Of a stretch of 64,000 nucleotides of DNA, positions 1 through 7,624 are shown one piece after another (the first letter of the stretch is position 1; each line of letters starts with the position of its first letter). The notes under the pieces are model-generated. The model made no database searches, was not told the origin of the DNA, and worked only from the letters and a program-made list of their open reading frames with translations. Both the position numbers and the translations under genes were made by a program. The stretch is from assembly GCF_900110865.1 (NCBI RefSeq), contig NZ_FOFD01000002.1, positions 616,835-680,834 of the forward strand, in the 5' to 3' direction. Origin of the DNA: Natrinema salaciae. Its GTDB lineage: Archaea > Halobacteriota > Halobacteria > Halobacteriales > Natrialbaceae.

Positions 1-267
1 TTTGATAATGACGCCTTCGTCCGTGACCTCCTGGACGGTGGCGACGAACAGCGGGGACTGCTTGAGTTTCTTGTTCTCGTGCGTGAGTCGCTCGAGCTTC
101 TGCTGGTACTTGTTGTTCTCGGCGTTGGCGTCGAGGAGCTTGTCGCGCATCTCCTCGTTTTGCGTCTCGAGGATCTCCAGCCGTTCCTCGAGCGCCTGGA
201 TTTTCTCCTGTTGGGACGCCTCGTCCTCGTCGTATGGGAGGTCGACGTCGTCCACGGTGTCGCTCAT
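1..267 (-). CDS. pan: Proteasome-activating nucleotidase PAN (N-terminal part)
   Basis: Only the first 89 codons lie in the window; the AAA+ ATPase core is cut off by the window edge. PAN is the hexameric ATPase that unfolds proteins and feeds them to the archaeal 20S proteasome in the cytoplasm. What is visible is an acidic N-terminus, a heptad-like coiled coil at about residues 18-62 with the run EERLEILETQNEEMRDKLL, and the start of the OB domain (SPLFVATVQEVTDEGVII). This order is typical of PAN. The ATG is at 265-267. The gene is divergent from the small winged-helix gene at 394, and the two share an AT-rich intergenic region of about 125 bases. Identification rests on the N-terminal pattern only. 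Confidence 0.88.
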   Translation of the reverse strand, partial: MSDTVDDVDLPYDEDEASQQEKIQALEERLEILETQNEEMRDKLLDANAENNKYQQKLERLTHENKKLKQSPLFVATVQEVTDEGVIIK

Positions 268-393
268 CACCCGACCTTTGGGCACTGGTTCATAAGAGAC
301 TTCGGGTAGGTGCACCTCCAAACGAAATATAACTGAAATGCATTAAATTGAATAGAAAATATTATTACCTCGTATTCGGAATGGGGAGATAGC
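268..393. promoter_or_regulatory. Divergent AT-rich promoter region, pan / winged-helix gene
   Basis: This is the AT-rich spacer between two divergent starts. It has several TATA-like stretches (ATATAAC near 328, TTAAATTGAAT near 344-354, AATATTATTA near 358-367). A GGGGAG purine run at 383-388 sits 5 bases before the ATG at 394, a plausible ribosome-binding site. Confidence 0.5.
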
Positions 394-663
394 ATGAGTG
401 CTTCAGAGTCGTTTCGACGGGAGACCAGCGAGCGGGGGACGTGGGACGACGTTCGTGACCTGCCTCCGAGCGCGAAACTCGTCGCGAAAGTTCTCGAGTA
501 CAACGACACGATGACCCAGCAACAGATCGCCGACGAGACGCTCCTGCCGTCCCGAACGGTCCGATACGCCCTCAACCGACTCGACGAGGAAAACGTCATC
601 GACTCGCGCTTTTCGTTCTCCGACGCCCGCAAGCGGCTGTACAGCCTCGAGATCGAATCGTAA
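394..663 (+). CDS. Small winged-helix (MarR-like) transcriptional regulator
   Basis: An 89-residue protein that is essentially one winged helix-turn-helix. The recognition region is QQQIADETLLPSRTVRYAL at about residues 45-63. It is followed by a wing-type beta hairpin (DEENVIDSRFSFSDARKRLY). No ligand domain is present, so it probably binds DNA as a small dimer. Its divergent position beside pan suggests it could act on that promoter or its own, but that is inference. The start is supported by a GGGGAG run just upstream. No specific target can be named from sequence. Confidence 0.8.
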   Translation: MSASESFRRETSERGTWDDVRDLPPSAKLVAKVLEYNDTMTQQQIADETLLPSRTVRYALNRLDEENVIDSRFSFSDARKRLYSLEIES

Positions 664-847
664 TAGACGTTCGGCCCCTCGTCACTGCGTTCTCCTCGCG
701 TGGGTTTTCTCCGCGTTCTCTCGGAAACGGCTTCCATTCGTTTCAGTCGAGAGTGCGGTTTCGAAGCGTGGCTAGTACTCGTCCGCGGAGAGTTCGCCGA
801 TCCGGTGTGCCTCGTTCGCGATCGACTCTACCGCCAAAGCCGGTCTC

Positions 848-2617
848 TCACCCATCGTTGTTCTGTTGCTCGGGAAGCCCCTCGATCAGCGGTTCCGTCG
901 AGAGCGCGAAATCGTCGATCAGGAACTCCGTGTCCTCGGCATACGTTGGGTTCGACCAGCCCAGGAGGTAGCCTTTGTTCCAGCCCTGGGGTTTGCTCGG
1001 ATCCTCGGGCGGGCTGAAAACGTAGTCGGTTCTCTCCGCAACCAGTTCGACCGCGGCTTCGTCCTCCCAGCGACGCCACCACTGCATGACGCCGTCGGCC
1101 TCACCCGGAGCCGAGCTCATCGTCAGCCGATGGACCGAATACATCCACCGACCCTGATCCCGGGCGGGGACGATGAAATCGTCGATTCCCTTGGTGTGGC
1201 TATACGACTGCCCGTCATCTCGCTCGGCCAGGCTCCCGGATACCGTCGCCCTCGCCGACCCGGGTTCCTCGTCGTGCGATGACCAGAGGTTGAACACCCC
1301 CGTGGGCCCGGTTCCGTGGATCGAGTAACCGTCCGTCCACACGGCGAGGAACTTGTCGTTGGTCGGGGATCCCCCACCACTCGCCTGCGAGTAGTTGTGT
1401 GGAACTCTGATCCAGAAACCAATCCAGATCTCGGGATAGCCAGTGGCGTCGTCGTTCATCCAGAACCGCTGTTCCGCCCAGGATTCGCCCGCGGGGTACC
1501 GAAACCGCAGCGACCGTCGTCCGCTCCGAGGCCGCCAGTCGCGACCCTCGGCGAACACGTCTTGCTCGCCGTTACTCCAGATGCTTCGCCCGCCGTCGGG
1601 CCACTCGTCCTGGACGACCGACGTCCGGTTATTCGACTGCCAGTAGAAGCCGTCCCTGTTCAGGTCCAACGAGAGCGTGTTCGCTTCGGCCATACTCCCG
1701 CTCTCGAAGTCGTCGAAAAACAGGGTCGGTTCCCGCAGCTCACCGGGCCCGTCGCCGCCCGTGCCATCTCCCGTGCCGGTCACCTGCACGGAGTCGACAC
1801 GGTAGGTCGTTTTCGGATCGGTGGTACGTGCCGTGATCACGATCCGCAGCGTGTCACCGGCGGCGACCGTCGCTTCGACCGTCTCACCCTCTCGGGACAC
1901 GTCGTCAGCGTACGTCGCAACGACCGTCTCGTTCCCGTCCAGCAGGTACGAGACAGTCAGCGTCTCACCGACTCGCCCGCACTCAGTATCCGCATCCGCA
2001 TCGTCACCGTCGTTGCGGGCGTTCCTCGCGAGAGTGACGACGTCGTCGTAGTCGGCGTCGCCGTTACAGTTGCGGTCGAACGCGTCCGCGTTGGCCGACA
2101 CCTCCTCACTCTCGAGGGCGTCGAACAGTGCGACGGCGTCGTCGAGATCGACGCTCCCGTCGCCGTCGACGTCCTCGAACCTGCCGTCGCCGTCCGGGTC
2201 CCTCGGCGGATCGGATCCGACGACGGCCGGTGGGCTGTCCGGGTCGTCCCGAAGCGGACCGCTGCCCCGCACCGTAACGGTCACGTCCACCGCATCGACG
2301 CTCGAGACGTCGATCGGTTCGGAGAGCCATCGTCCCTCGCCGTCGGTCTCCTCGGCGGTCAGGGCACCTGACCGGACGGCAAAGGACGGATGGGCGTCCG
2401 CCGATTCGATCTGCCAGGCGGTTTCGCCGTCGTGGACGGTAGTGCCGTCGGCCTGGTCGAACGGCTCCGCCCACGGCAGGGCGTCCGCGTCCCGGCTATC
2501 TCCGGCTCGGCCGGTCGCACCGGTTCCGAGACCGGTGCCCAATAGCATCGCGCTGACGCCCGCCCGTCCGAGGAACGACCGTCGATCGATCGCGTCGGCG
2601 CGTTCGTTCGGTTTCAT
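848..2617 (-). CDS. Tat-exported dockerin-containing lectin-fold protein, putative polysaccharide-active enzyme
   Basis: 589 residues. The N-terminus has a twin-arginine signal (DRRSFLGRAG, residues 11-20, then a hydrophobic stretch to about 36), so export by Tat is likely. Residues 45-120 look like a beta-rich domain. Residues 137-200 hold two EF-hand-like calcium loops (DPDGDGRFEDVDGDGSVDLD and NCNGDADYDD), each followed by a helix, the pattern of a dockerin. A beta-rich stretch follows at 216-281 (GETLTVSYLLDGNETVVATY). The C-terminal 290 residues (from DDFESGS) resemble the concanavalin-like jelly roll of polysaccharide lyases, rich in Trp and Tyr. The start overlaps the stop of the upstream cohesin-like gene (ATGA), so the two are co-transcribed. 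The substrate is unknown, and catalytic residues could not be assigned with confidence. Confidence 0.72.
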   Translation of the reverse strand: MKPNERADAIDRRSFLGRAGVSAMLLGTGLGTGATGRAGDSRDADALPWAEPFDQADGTTVHDGETAWQIESADAHPSFAVRSGALTAEETDGEGRWLSEPIDVSSVDAVDVTVTVRGSGPLRDDPDSPPAVVGSDPPRDPDGDGRFEDVDGDGSVDLDDAVALFDALESEEVSANADAFDRNCNGDADYDDVVTLARNARNDGDDADADTECGRVGETLTVSYLLDGNETVVATYADDVSREGETVEATVAAGDTLRIVITARTTDPKTTYRVDSVQVTGTGDGTGGDGPGELREPTLFFDDFESGSMAEANTLSLDLNRDGFYWQSNNRTSVVQDEWPDGGRSIWSNGEQDVFAEGRDWRPRSGRRSLRFRYPAGESWAEQRFWMNDDATGYPEIWIGFWIRVPHNYSQASGGGSPTNDKFLAVWTDGYSIHGTGPTGVFNLWSSHDEEPGSARATVSGSLAERDDGQSYSHTKGIDDFIVPARDQGRWMYSVHRLTMSSAPGEADGVMQWWRRWEDEAAVELVAERTDYVFSPPEDPSKPQGWNKGYLLGWSNPTYAEDTEFLIDDFALSTEPLIEGLPEQQNNDG

Positions 2618-3420
2618 CGTTCGGCCGCGCCGGTCGATTTCACGTCGACCTCGCCGTCAGTCGTCGAGACGTCACGCCGGTACCCGTCGTCGTCCTGGAA
2701 CCGCTCGCTCGTAAGCCGGAGCGAGGTCGTTCCGGGTTCGACGCCCTCGATCGTCAGCGTCGCGAGGCGAACGTCCGTGGTCCCCGGCTCGACGGTTTTC
2801 CCGACGTCGACGGCCTCGACCGTCACCGACGAGCCGTCGTCGGCCACACTGACGTTCGAGATGTCGTCGAAATCGCCGGCGAGAGTCGCGTTCTCGATAG
2901 TCGTGACGCCCGTGTCGACCCCGATCGTGCTCCGAAACCCGGACATTCCATCGGGCGCCGACTCGAGAGTGAGCGCAACGTCGTTGCGTTCCCCGGAGTC
3001 GATATCGGCCGATTCGACGGCGATCGCGGCCTCGCTCTCGCCCCCGTCATCGTTTCCGTCGTCGCCGCCGTCGTCCCCCCCGTCGCTGCCAGTCCCGGGA
3101 CCATCATCGCTGTCCTCACCGCCGTCACCGCTGGTGTCGTCCTCCCCGCCGTCGGTACCGGTATCGGTCGACTCGTTGTCCGTCGGCGAATCGTCGCTCG
3201 AGTCGTCGGGTTTCGGTGTGTCGTCCGCGTCAGTAGTCCCGTTCTCCGACGTGTCCCCGTCCGATGCGTTGGATTCTGCCGGTTGCGACGCCGTCGTAGT
3301 GGACGGTTCCGTCGATCCATCGTCCTGGGACAGTCCAAAACCCAGCATGCCGACGAAGACCGTCCCCGCAATCAGTACCGCTGCAACCCCTGCTACCGCT
3401 ACTTTCTCACCATACTTCAT
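2614..3420 (-). CDS. Membrane-anchored cohesin-like protein
   Basis: 268 residues from the chosen start. Residues 5-31 form one hydrophobic segment (VAVAGVAAVLIAGTVFVGML), which serves as signal or anchor. Residues about 35-130 are a low-complexity Ser/Thr/Asp/Gly linker typical of haloarchaeal surface stalks. Residues about 130-262 form a beta-sandwich with the cohesin pattern: VESADIDSGERNDVALTLES, then FRSTIGVDTGVTTIENATL, then VRLATLTIEGVEPGTTSLRL. It is translationally coupled (4-base overlap) to the dockerin-bearing gene downstream, so they may bind each other at the cell surface. An ATG eight codons earlier (3444) is possible, but a TATA-like TTAAAT at 3447-3452 lies just outside it and fits a leaderless start at 3420 better. 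The cohesin call is fold-pattern recognition, not a search result. Confidence 0.68.
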   Translation of the reverse strand: MKYGEKVAVAGVAAVLIAGTVFVGMLGFGLSQDDGSTEPSTTTASQPAESNASDGDTSENGTTDADDTPKPDDSSDDSPTDNESTDTGTDGGEDDTSGDGGEDSDDGPGTGSDGGDDGGDDGNDDGGESEAAIAVESADIDSGERNDVALTLESAPDGMSGFRSTIGVDTGVTTIENATLAGDFDDISNVSVADDGSSVTVEAVDVGKTVEPGTTDVRLATLTIEGVEPGTTSLRLTSERFQDDDGYRRDVSTTDGEVDVKSTGAAER

Positions 3421-3460
3421 GGCGGAAACAATTATCGTGTGCATTTAATAGTATTCGTAG

Positions 3461-3476
3461 ATGATATAATTATCAT
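3461..3476. promoter_or_regulatory. AT-rich inverted repeat upstream of the cohesin-like gene
   Basis: ATGATA-TAAT-TATCAT is a perfect 6-base inverted repeat around 4 bases. It lies about 10 bases beyond the TATA-like TTAAAT (3447-3452) of the minus-strand promoter, where BRE or activator sites sit. It may be an operator, or simply AT-rich promoter sequence. Confidence 0.35.
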
Positions 3477-3633
3477 ACTATTTCTATCGGAATACGTCGG
3501 TTCATACGCGCTGATCGGGGGGTGTCGCTGAAGTCGGCCGAAACAGGACTGTAGACTCAGCGCGGACTACCGGTGGTGGCCGCCACTCGAAAGCCGCTCG
3601 AGTCACCCAAAGACGAACGAACGGTGGGCGAAC

Positions 3634-5064
3634 TCAGACGGCGAGCGCGTCGAAAAGGATCGCGACGAGCACCGCGCCGAGGAAGGCGTTCGAGGCGTGG
3701 AACGACCGGAACGCGGCGGCCTCGGTCTGCTCGAAGTGGAGTCGAACGGCCGCCCAGAGGAAGATCCCGCCGAAGAGAACGACCGTCCCGGCGTACAGCG
3801 CGCCGAGGTCGGTGAGCAACGCCAGCGCGATCGAACTCACGAGCGTCGCGGCGATGTAGTAGAGGATGTGCTTTCGGGTGACGGTCTCGCCCCGAACGAC
3901 CGGCATCATGGGGAAGCCGCCGCGTGCGTAGTCCTCGCGGTAGGCCAGCGCGAGGTTGTAGAAGTGCGCCGGCGTCCAGAGGAAGATGACGCCCGCGAGC
4001 GCGAGTCCCGGCCAGCCGATCTCGTTCGTGACGGCGGCCCAGCCGATCAGCGCGGGCAGCGCGCCCGCAGCGCCACCGATGACCGTGTTCTGTACCGTGT
4101 TCGGCTTGAGGAGGAGCGTGTAGACGACGCTGTAAAACACGATCGCGGCCAGTCCGAGCGCCGCGGCGAGCCGGTTGATCGTCAGAAACGCGGCCAGCGA
4201 CGCTGCGGTCAGCGCGACGCCGAACATCAGGGCGTTTCGGACCGGGATCAGATCGACCGCCAGCGGCCGGTCGGCGGTTCGGGACATCTTCTGGTCGACG
4301 TCGCGCTCGAGGACGTGGTTGAACGTTCCGCTGGCACCGATCGCGAGGACGCCGCCGCCCAGCGTCGCGACGATGGTGGCGATCTCGAGCCCGGGGCCGG
4401 GGGCGGCGGCGAGGGCCATTCCCGCGGCGGCGACGAGACAGAGGAGCCACATCAGCCGCGGTTTCATCATCTTGAAGTACGCGAACGCGGTGAGTCGAGC
4501 CCGAGCGAGGCGACTCGTGGGGAGCGTCCGTTCGGGTGCGGTCGAGCCGCCCTCGAGTTCCTCGAGCGGTTCCGGCGAGTCGATGGCATCGTCCTCGCTC
4601 CCGGTCGCGATCTCGAGGTCCCACGCGAGCGCGATAACGACCCCCGTGAAGATCACGAGTCCGAGCGCGAGGTGGAGGCCGGGGACGATCGCGTCGGGTC
4701 CCATCGTCGCGGTGATGGCACCGACCCCGATCTGGACGGCGTAGAGCGCGGCGGCGACGACGAGCGTCGCCCGGACGCGACGCGATACGTCACCGAATAT
4801 CGCGCCGACTGCCGTCGTAGCGACGAGCAGGCCGACGACGACGGCGGCGATCCGGTGGCCCCACGCGATCGCGAGTTCGGTCTGGCTCAGCGGGTCGACC
4901 GGCGTGTGACAGGTCGGCCACGTCGAGCACGACGCGGCCGCGTTCGTCAGCGAGGTCGTCGCGCCGACGATCAAGAGCAGATAGACGCCCAGCGCGGTCG
5001 CTGCGAGCAGTGCGGAGAAGCGACGGCGCGTGCCGATCGGACGGGGAAACGACTCTGTTGACAC
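3634..5064 (-). CDS. ctaB: Haem O synthase (protohaem IX farnesyltransferase) with N-terminal CtaA/COX15-like half
   Basis: 476 residues and strongly hydrophobic. Residues 16-155 form a four-helix unit resembling half of haem A synthase (CtaA/COX15). It has a Cys pair (Cys46, Cys52) in an external loop and helix histidines His70 and His131 that could bind haem. Residues 155-185 are an acidic linker. Residues 190-476 are a UbiA prenyltransferase of the CtaB type, with the Asp-rich motif around Asn249-Asp257 (NHVLERDVDQK) and a second one near LAYREDYARGGFPMM. The C-terminal part farnesylates protohaem for terminal oxidases. The role of the N-terminal half is inferred only. The gene is divergent from the small zinc-finger gene at 5217. 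Confidence 0.88.
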   Translation of the reverse strand: MSTESFPRPIGTRRRFSALLAATALGVYLLLIVGATTSLTNAAASCSTWPTCHTPVDPLSQTELAIAWGHRIAAVVVGLLVATTAVGAIFGDVSRRVRATLVVAAALYAVQIGVGAITATMGPDAIVPGLHLALGLVIFTGVVIALAWDLEIATGSEDDAIDSPEPLEELEGGSTAPERTLPTSRLARARLTAFAYFKMMKPRLMWLLCLVAAAGMALAAAPGPGLEIATIVATLGGGVLAIGASGTFNHVLERDVDQKMSRTADRPLAVDLIPVRNALMFGVALTAASLAAFLTINRLAAALGLAAIVFYSVVYTLLLKPNTVQNTVIGGAAGALPALIGWAAVTNEIGWPGLALAGVIFLWTPAHFYNLALAYREDYARGGFPMMPVVRGETVTRKHILYYIAATLVSSIALALLTDLGALYAGTVVLFGGIFLWAAVRLHFEQTEAAAFRSFHASNAFLGAVLVAILFDALAV

Positions 5065-5216
5065 GGCTATTCTCGTCTACACCGTTTGACTCCGCATATT
5101 TAGGGCTCTCGCTTTTTCCCACCTGCAGCGGAATCGATTCGCTGCGGAGCGCGAGTCGGCGACGCGACCCGAGCGGCGACCAAAGAACAATCCGGTCGGT
5201 CGTCGTAGCCCCCACC

Positions 5217-5543
5217 GTGCCCGGCGAACCGCGCGGCCACACGCCTGCGATCGACGATACCGCGGCAACCGCGGCCGCCGTCGGAGCCCTCGAGGGCGAC
5301 GATCGCGACGACGAGCCGTCCGCTCGGTGTCCGTACTGCGACCGGCCGTTTCGGCGGGAGCGATACGAGCGGCTCCACCGCAGTCGCGAGCACGCCGATC
5401 GACTCTCCGACCGCGAGCGTGCGGCCGTCGAGCGGGTCGTCCGCGAGGAGCGCGCGGCGATGCGACGGTTCCGCCTGTACGCGCTCGGCGTCCTCGTCGC
5501 GCTGTATTTCGGACTGCTGATCACTGCCGCCTTCGTCGTCTGA
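5217..5543 (+). CDS. Small zinc-finger protein with C-terminal membrane helix
   Basis: 108 residues from a GTG start at 5217. No in-frame ATG gives a better start, and the longer frame upstream runs into the ctaB promoter. Residues 43-63 carry a C2H2-type finger (CPYCDRPFRRERYERLHRSREH). A charged helix follows, then one membrane segment at the extreme C-terminus (LYALGVLVALYFGLLITAAF). It is probably anchored in the membrane with the finger in the cytoplasm. It matches a small haloarchaeal family I know only as a domain of unknown function (DUF7410, from memory). Confidence 0.75.
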   Translation: MPGEPRGHTPAIDDTAATAAAVGALEGDDRDDEPSARCPYCDRPFRRERYERLHRSREHADRLSDRERAAVERVVREERAAMRRFRLYALGVLVALYFGLLITAAFVV

Positions 5544-5546
5544 CCC

Positions 5547-5858
5547 TCACATCCCCATGTCCGCTGCCGCGTCCGGGATCGGGAGGTCGTGGGGCGAGAC
5601 GCCGAGCAGCTCCCCGACGTGATCGAGCGCCATGTCGAATCCGTAGTAGCGCTCGAGTTCGTCGCCGTCCGCGCTCGGCCGCACTTTCAACATCGCGTAC
5701 CCCTCGCGGTTCTGCGCGACCGCGGCGGTTCGGCTCGCTGCGTTCCCGCCAGCGGTTTCGCGTTCGAGTTCGAACGTCAGTATCCGCTCCGTCTCGGTCT
5801 CCTCGTAGGTCGCCGCGAGCCCGTTTGCGTCCGCCGTCCGAGTCCGATCGTCAGTCAT
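5547..5858 (-). CDS. Conserved haloarchaeal protein (DUF7111-like)
   Basis: 103 residues, soluble and acidic, with no recognisable catalytic motif. The strongly conserved-looking C-terminal half reads YYGFDMALDHVGELLGVSPH followed by DLPIPDAAADMGM. It matches my memory of a small haloarchaeal family, DUF7111. It converges with the zinc-finger gene (3-base gap). Its start overlaps a possible ATG of the divergent metalloprotease gene by two bases, one reason I place that gene's start further downstream. Function unknown. Confidence 0.72.
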   Translation of the reverse strand: MTDDRTRTADANGLAATYEETETERILTFELERETAGGNAASRTAAVAQNREGYAMLKVRPSADGDELERYYGFDMALDHVGELLGVSPHDLPIPDAAADMGM

Positions 5859-5964
5859 GATCGGTACTCGCGGAGCGACCACCGGGAACCTGTCGGTTCC
5901 GGTCGAGGTGGCCGGAGCCGCGAACATCGATACCGATTTTTCGGTCCGCTTCGAGGATCGTCTC

Positions 5965-6891
5965 GTGAGCCGTTCGGAGCCAGCGCCGGCCCGTCGCCCG
6001 CTCGCGTCGTTTCGACTCACGCGAGCGGTCGCGCTGCAGTGGCTCGTCGTCTCCGCGGTAGGGTTTTTCGGCTTCGCGTACTGGCTCGGGCACGTCCTCG
6101 CGCGGATTCGGGGCACGTCGCTCGAGCCGATCGTGATCGCGCCGTCCTCGCCGCCGTCGGTGATCGGCTGGCTGGCGGTCTCCCTCGGGCTGCTCGTCTG
6201 CGTGGTCGTCCCCCACGAACTGCTTCACGGCGTGTTCATGGCGCGGTACGGCGATCGCCCGAACTACGGTCTCGGCGTCTCCTACCTCGTGCTCCCCTAC
6301 GCCTACGCCGAAACGAGCGGCGAGAGCTACACCCGGAACCAGCTGCTCGTCGCCCTGCTCGCGCCGTTCGTGGTGATCACGGCCGTCGGACTCGCCGCGA
6401 TGACCGTCGTCCCCTCACCCCTGCTGATCGTTCCGATGGCGGCGAACGCGGCCGGATCGATCGGCGACCTCTGGATGGCCGCCGTCCTCTGTCAGTACCC
6501 CGCCGACGTTCGCGTGGGCGACCCGCCGGGCGAGGTTCGAGGATTCGGGATCTACGGCACGGACGAGCGTCCGGTGAATCGCCTGCCCGGAACGGCGCTC
6601 CTGTCCCGATTCCTGACCGGCAGCGTCGGGACCCTCGCCGCGGTCGCGGCCTACGCGCTCCTCGCCGTCTTCCTCTCGCTCGCGTTCGGTTCCGGCGACG
6701 TCGTCCTCGGCGATCCCGAGCGGGGGTGGCTGCTCTTCCGTCACGACCACCGGCCCGGCGGCCGTGCGCTCCTCGAGATCGGCGACGGGCCGGTGCTCGC
6801 GGTCGCCGCCCTCGGCGGACTCGCGTGGACGGTCGTCGCGACCGCTCGTCGACGGCTCGAGCGCGCCGACGGGGAGGTCTCGAAACCGTGA
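5965..6891 (+). CDS. Membrane zincin-like protein (DUF3267 family)
   Basis: 308 residues from a GTG at 5965. It has several membrane helices and a HExxH-type zinc motif (PHELLHGVFMARYGDRPNYG, about residues 78-97) inside or next to a helix, as in integral-membrane metalloproteins of the DUF3267 group. A second acidic or His site (AGSIGDLWMAA) may complete metal binding. Whether it is an active protease cannot be told from sequence. An ATG at 5857 would add 36 residues of poor quality and collide with the divergent neighbour. An AT-rich GATTTTTCGG lies about 28 bases before the GTG, consistent with a leaderless start there. Confidence 0.75.
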   Translation: MSRSEPAPARRPLASFRLTRAVALQWLVVSAVGFFGFAYWLGHVLARIRGTSLEPIVIAPSSPPSVIGWLAVSLGLLVCVVVPHELLHGVFMARYGDRPNYGLGVSYLVLPYAYAETSGESYTRNQLLVALLAPFVVITAVGLAAMTVVPSPLLIVPMAANAAGSIGDLWMAAVLCQYPADVRVGDPPGEVRGFGIYGTDERPVNRLPGTALLSRFLTGSVGTLAAVAAYALLAVFLSLAFGSGDVVLGDPERGWLLFRHDHRPGGRALLEIGDGPVLAVAALGGLAWTVVATARRRLERADGEVSKP

Positions 6892-6930
6892 ACCGTAACG
6901 CTCGAGCGCACGCGGCGCGAGTGCCGGGCT

Positions 6931-7230
6931 ATGAGCAAATTCCTCCGCAGCGGTCGCCGACGGGACATCTGTTTCCTGCTCGCGGCCGCCGAGGACGGCG
7001 AAGCGCGCGGCCAACAGCTCAAGTCCCGCCTCGAGTCCCACTACGACGACCGGCTCGAGCCGAAATCGTTCTACGGCTCGCTGTCGGCGCTGGTGGACGC
7101 GGGCTTCGTCGAGAAACGGACCGAGGGCCTCCACGACGTCTACGCGTTGACCGACGGCGGGGAGCGACGAGTGCGCGAGCACTACGAGTGGGTTCGGGAC
7201 TGTCTCGGGACGGACGCCGACGAGACGTGA
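6931..7230 (+). CDS. PadR family transcriptional regulator
   Basis: 99 residues. The layout is the PadR winged helix: FLRSGRRRDICFLLAAAEDG, then the recognition part SFYGSLSALVDAGFVEKR and the wing GLHDVYALTDGGERRVREHY, with a short C-terminal helix for dimerisation. PadR proteins are usually repressors that answer to small hydrophobic compounds or stress. It begins 39 bases after the membrane zincin gene on the same strand, so the two may be co-transcribed. The target is unknown. Confidence 0.86.
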   Translation: MSKFLRSGRRRDICFLLAAAEDGEARGQQLKSRLESHYDDRLEPKSFYGSLSALVDAGFVEKRTEGLHDVYALTDGGERRVREHYEWVRDCLGTDADET

Positions 7231-7243
7231 TCAGCATCCCTCG

Positions 7244-7471
7244 CTACGCTCGTTCGAACCACTCGCTCACCTCGCGGACATCGTCGGGATCGGCTCGGTC
7301 GGCTTCGTCGATCGCCGTCCGAATCGCCCGGACCTGTCATCGCCCAACACCGTCCGGCGGTCGCCGAGTGACGGGCCACTGGCGAGCCGCTCGACGGTCT
7401 CGCTGAACGACTCGTCGCTCCGTTTCTCCGATTCGGTCGTAGACGTCGTCGAGCGGAATTTTCCGTGACAT
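7244..7471 (-). pseudogene. Decayed VapB/RelB-like antitoxin gene
   Basis: Read from an ATG at 7469-7471 the frame begins MSRKIPLDDVYD. The expected continuation, EKRSDESFSETVERLASGPS, lies in a second frame, and the C-terminal part AIRTAIDEADRADPDDVREV then SEWFERA and a stop (7244-7246) returns to the first. The three pieces in order make a normal antitoxin of about 75 residues of the type found in haloarchaeal VapBC-like pairs (DUF7557-like, from memory). Two compensating single-base changes, near 7430 and 7325, would restore it. No toxin gene is adjacent. A sequencing error is possible, but two in one small gene favours true decay. Confidence 0.72.
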
Positions 7472-7624
7472 CCGTGTCGACAACGGGAGCGCTGCACCGA
7501 AGTACTACGAGGGGACAGTGAGCGAGTCGATCGACGGGACACACGAGGAGACGAGGCACCGAAGAGCCCGCTTACTCGAGTCTGTCGATCCAGCGGTCTA
7601 CGAACGGCAGCGACGGCCGAGGCC

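Noticed and set aside
267-737. 156-codon minus-strand frame
   Set aside because: It covers the winged-helix gene on the other strand, its protein is Arg/Ser-rich and unlike haloarchaeal proteins, and it ends inside the pan promoter region.
1316-2371. 351-codon plus-strand frame opposite the dockerin-bearing gene
   Set aside because: Antisense shadow. The minus-strand protein has a Tat signal, calcium loops and an operon overlap.
5857-5964. Upstream ATG for the membrane zincin
   Set aside because: It would overlap the start of the divergent small gene and add 36 residues of unlikely composition. The GTG at 5965 has an AT-rich element at the right distance.
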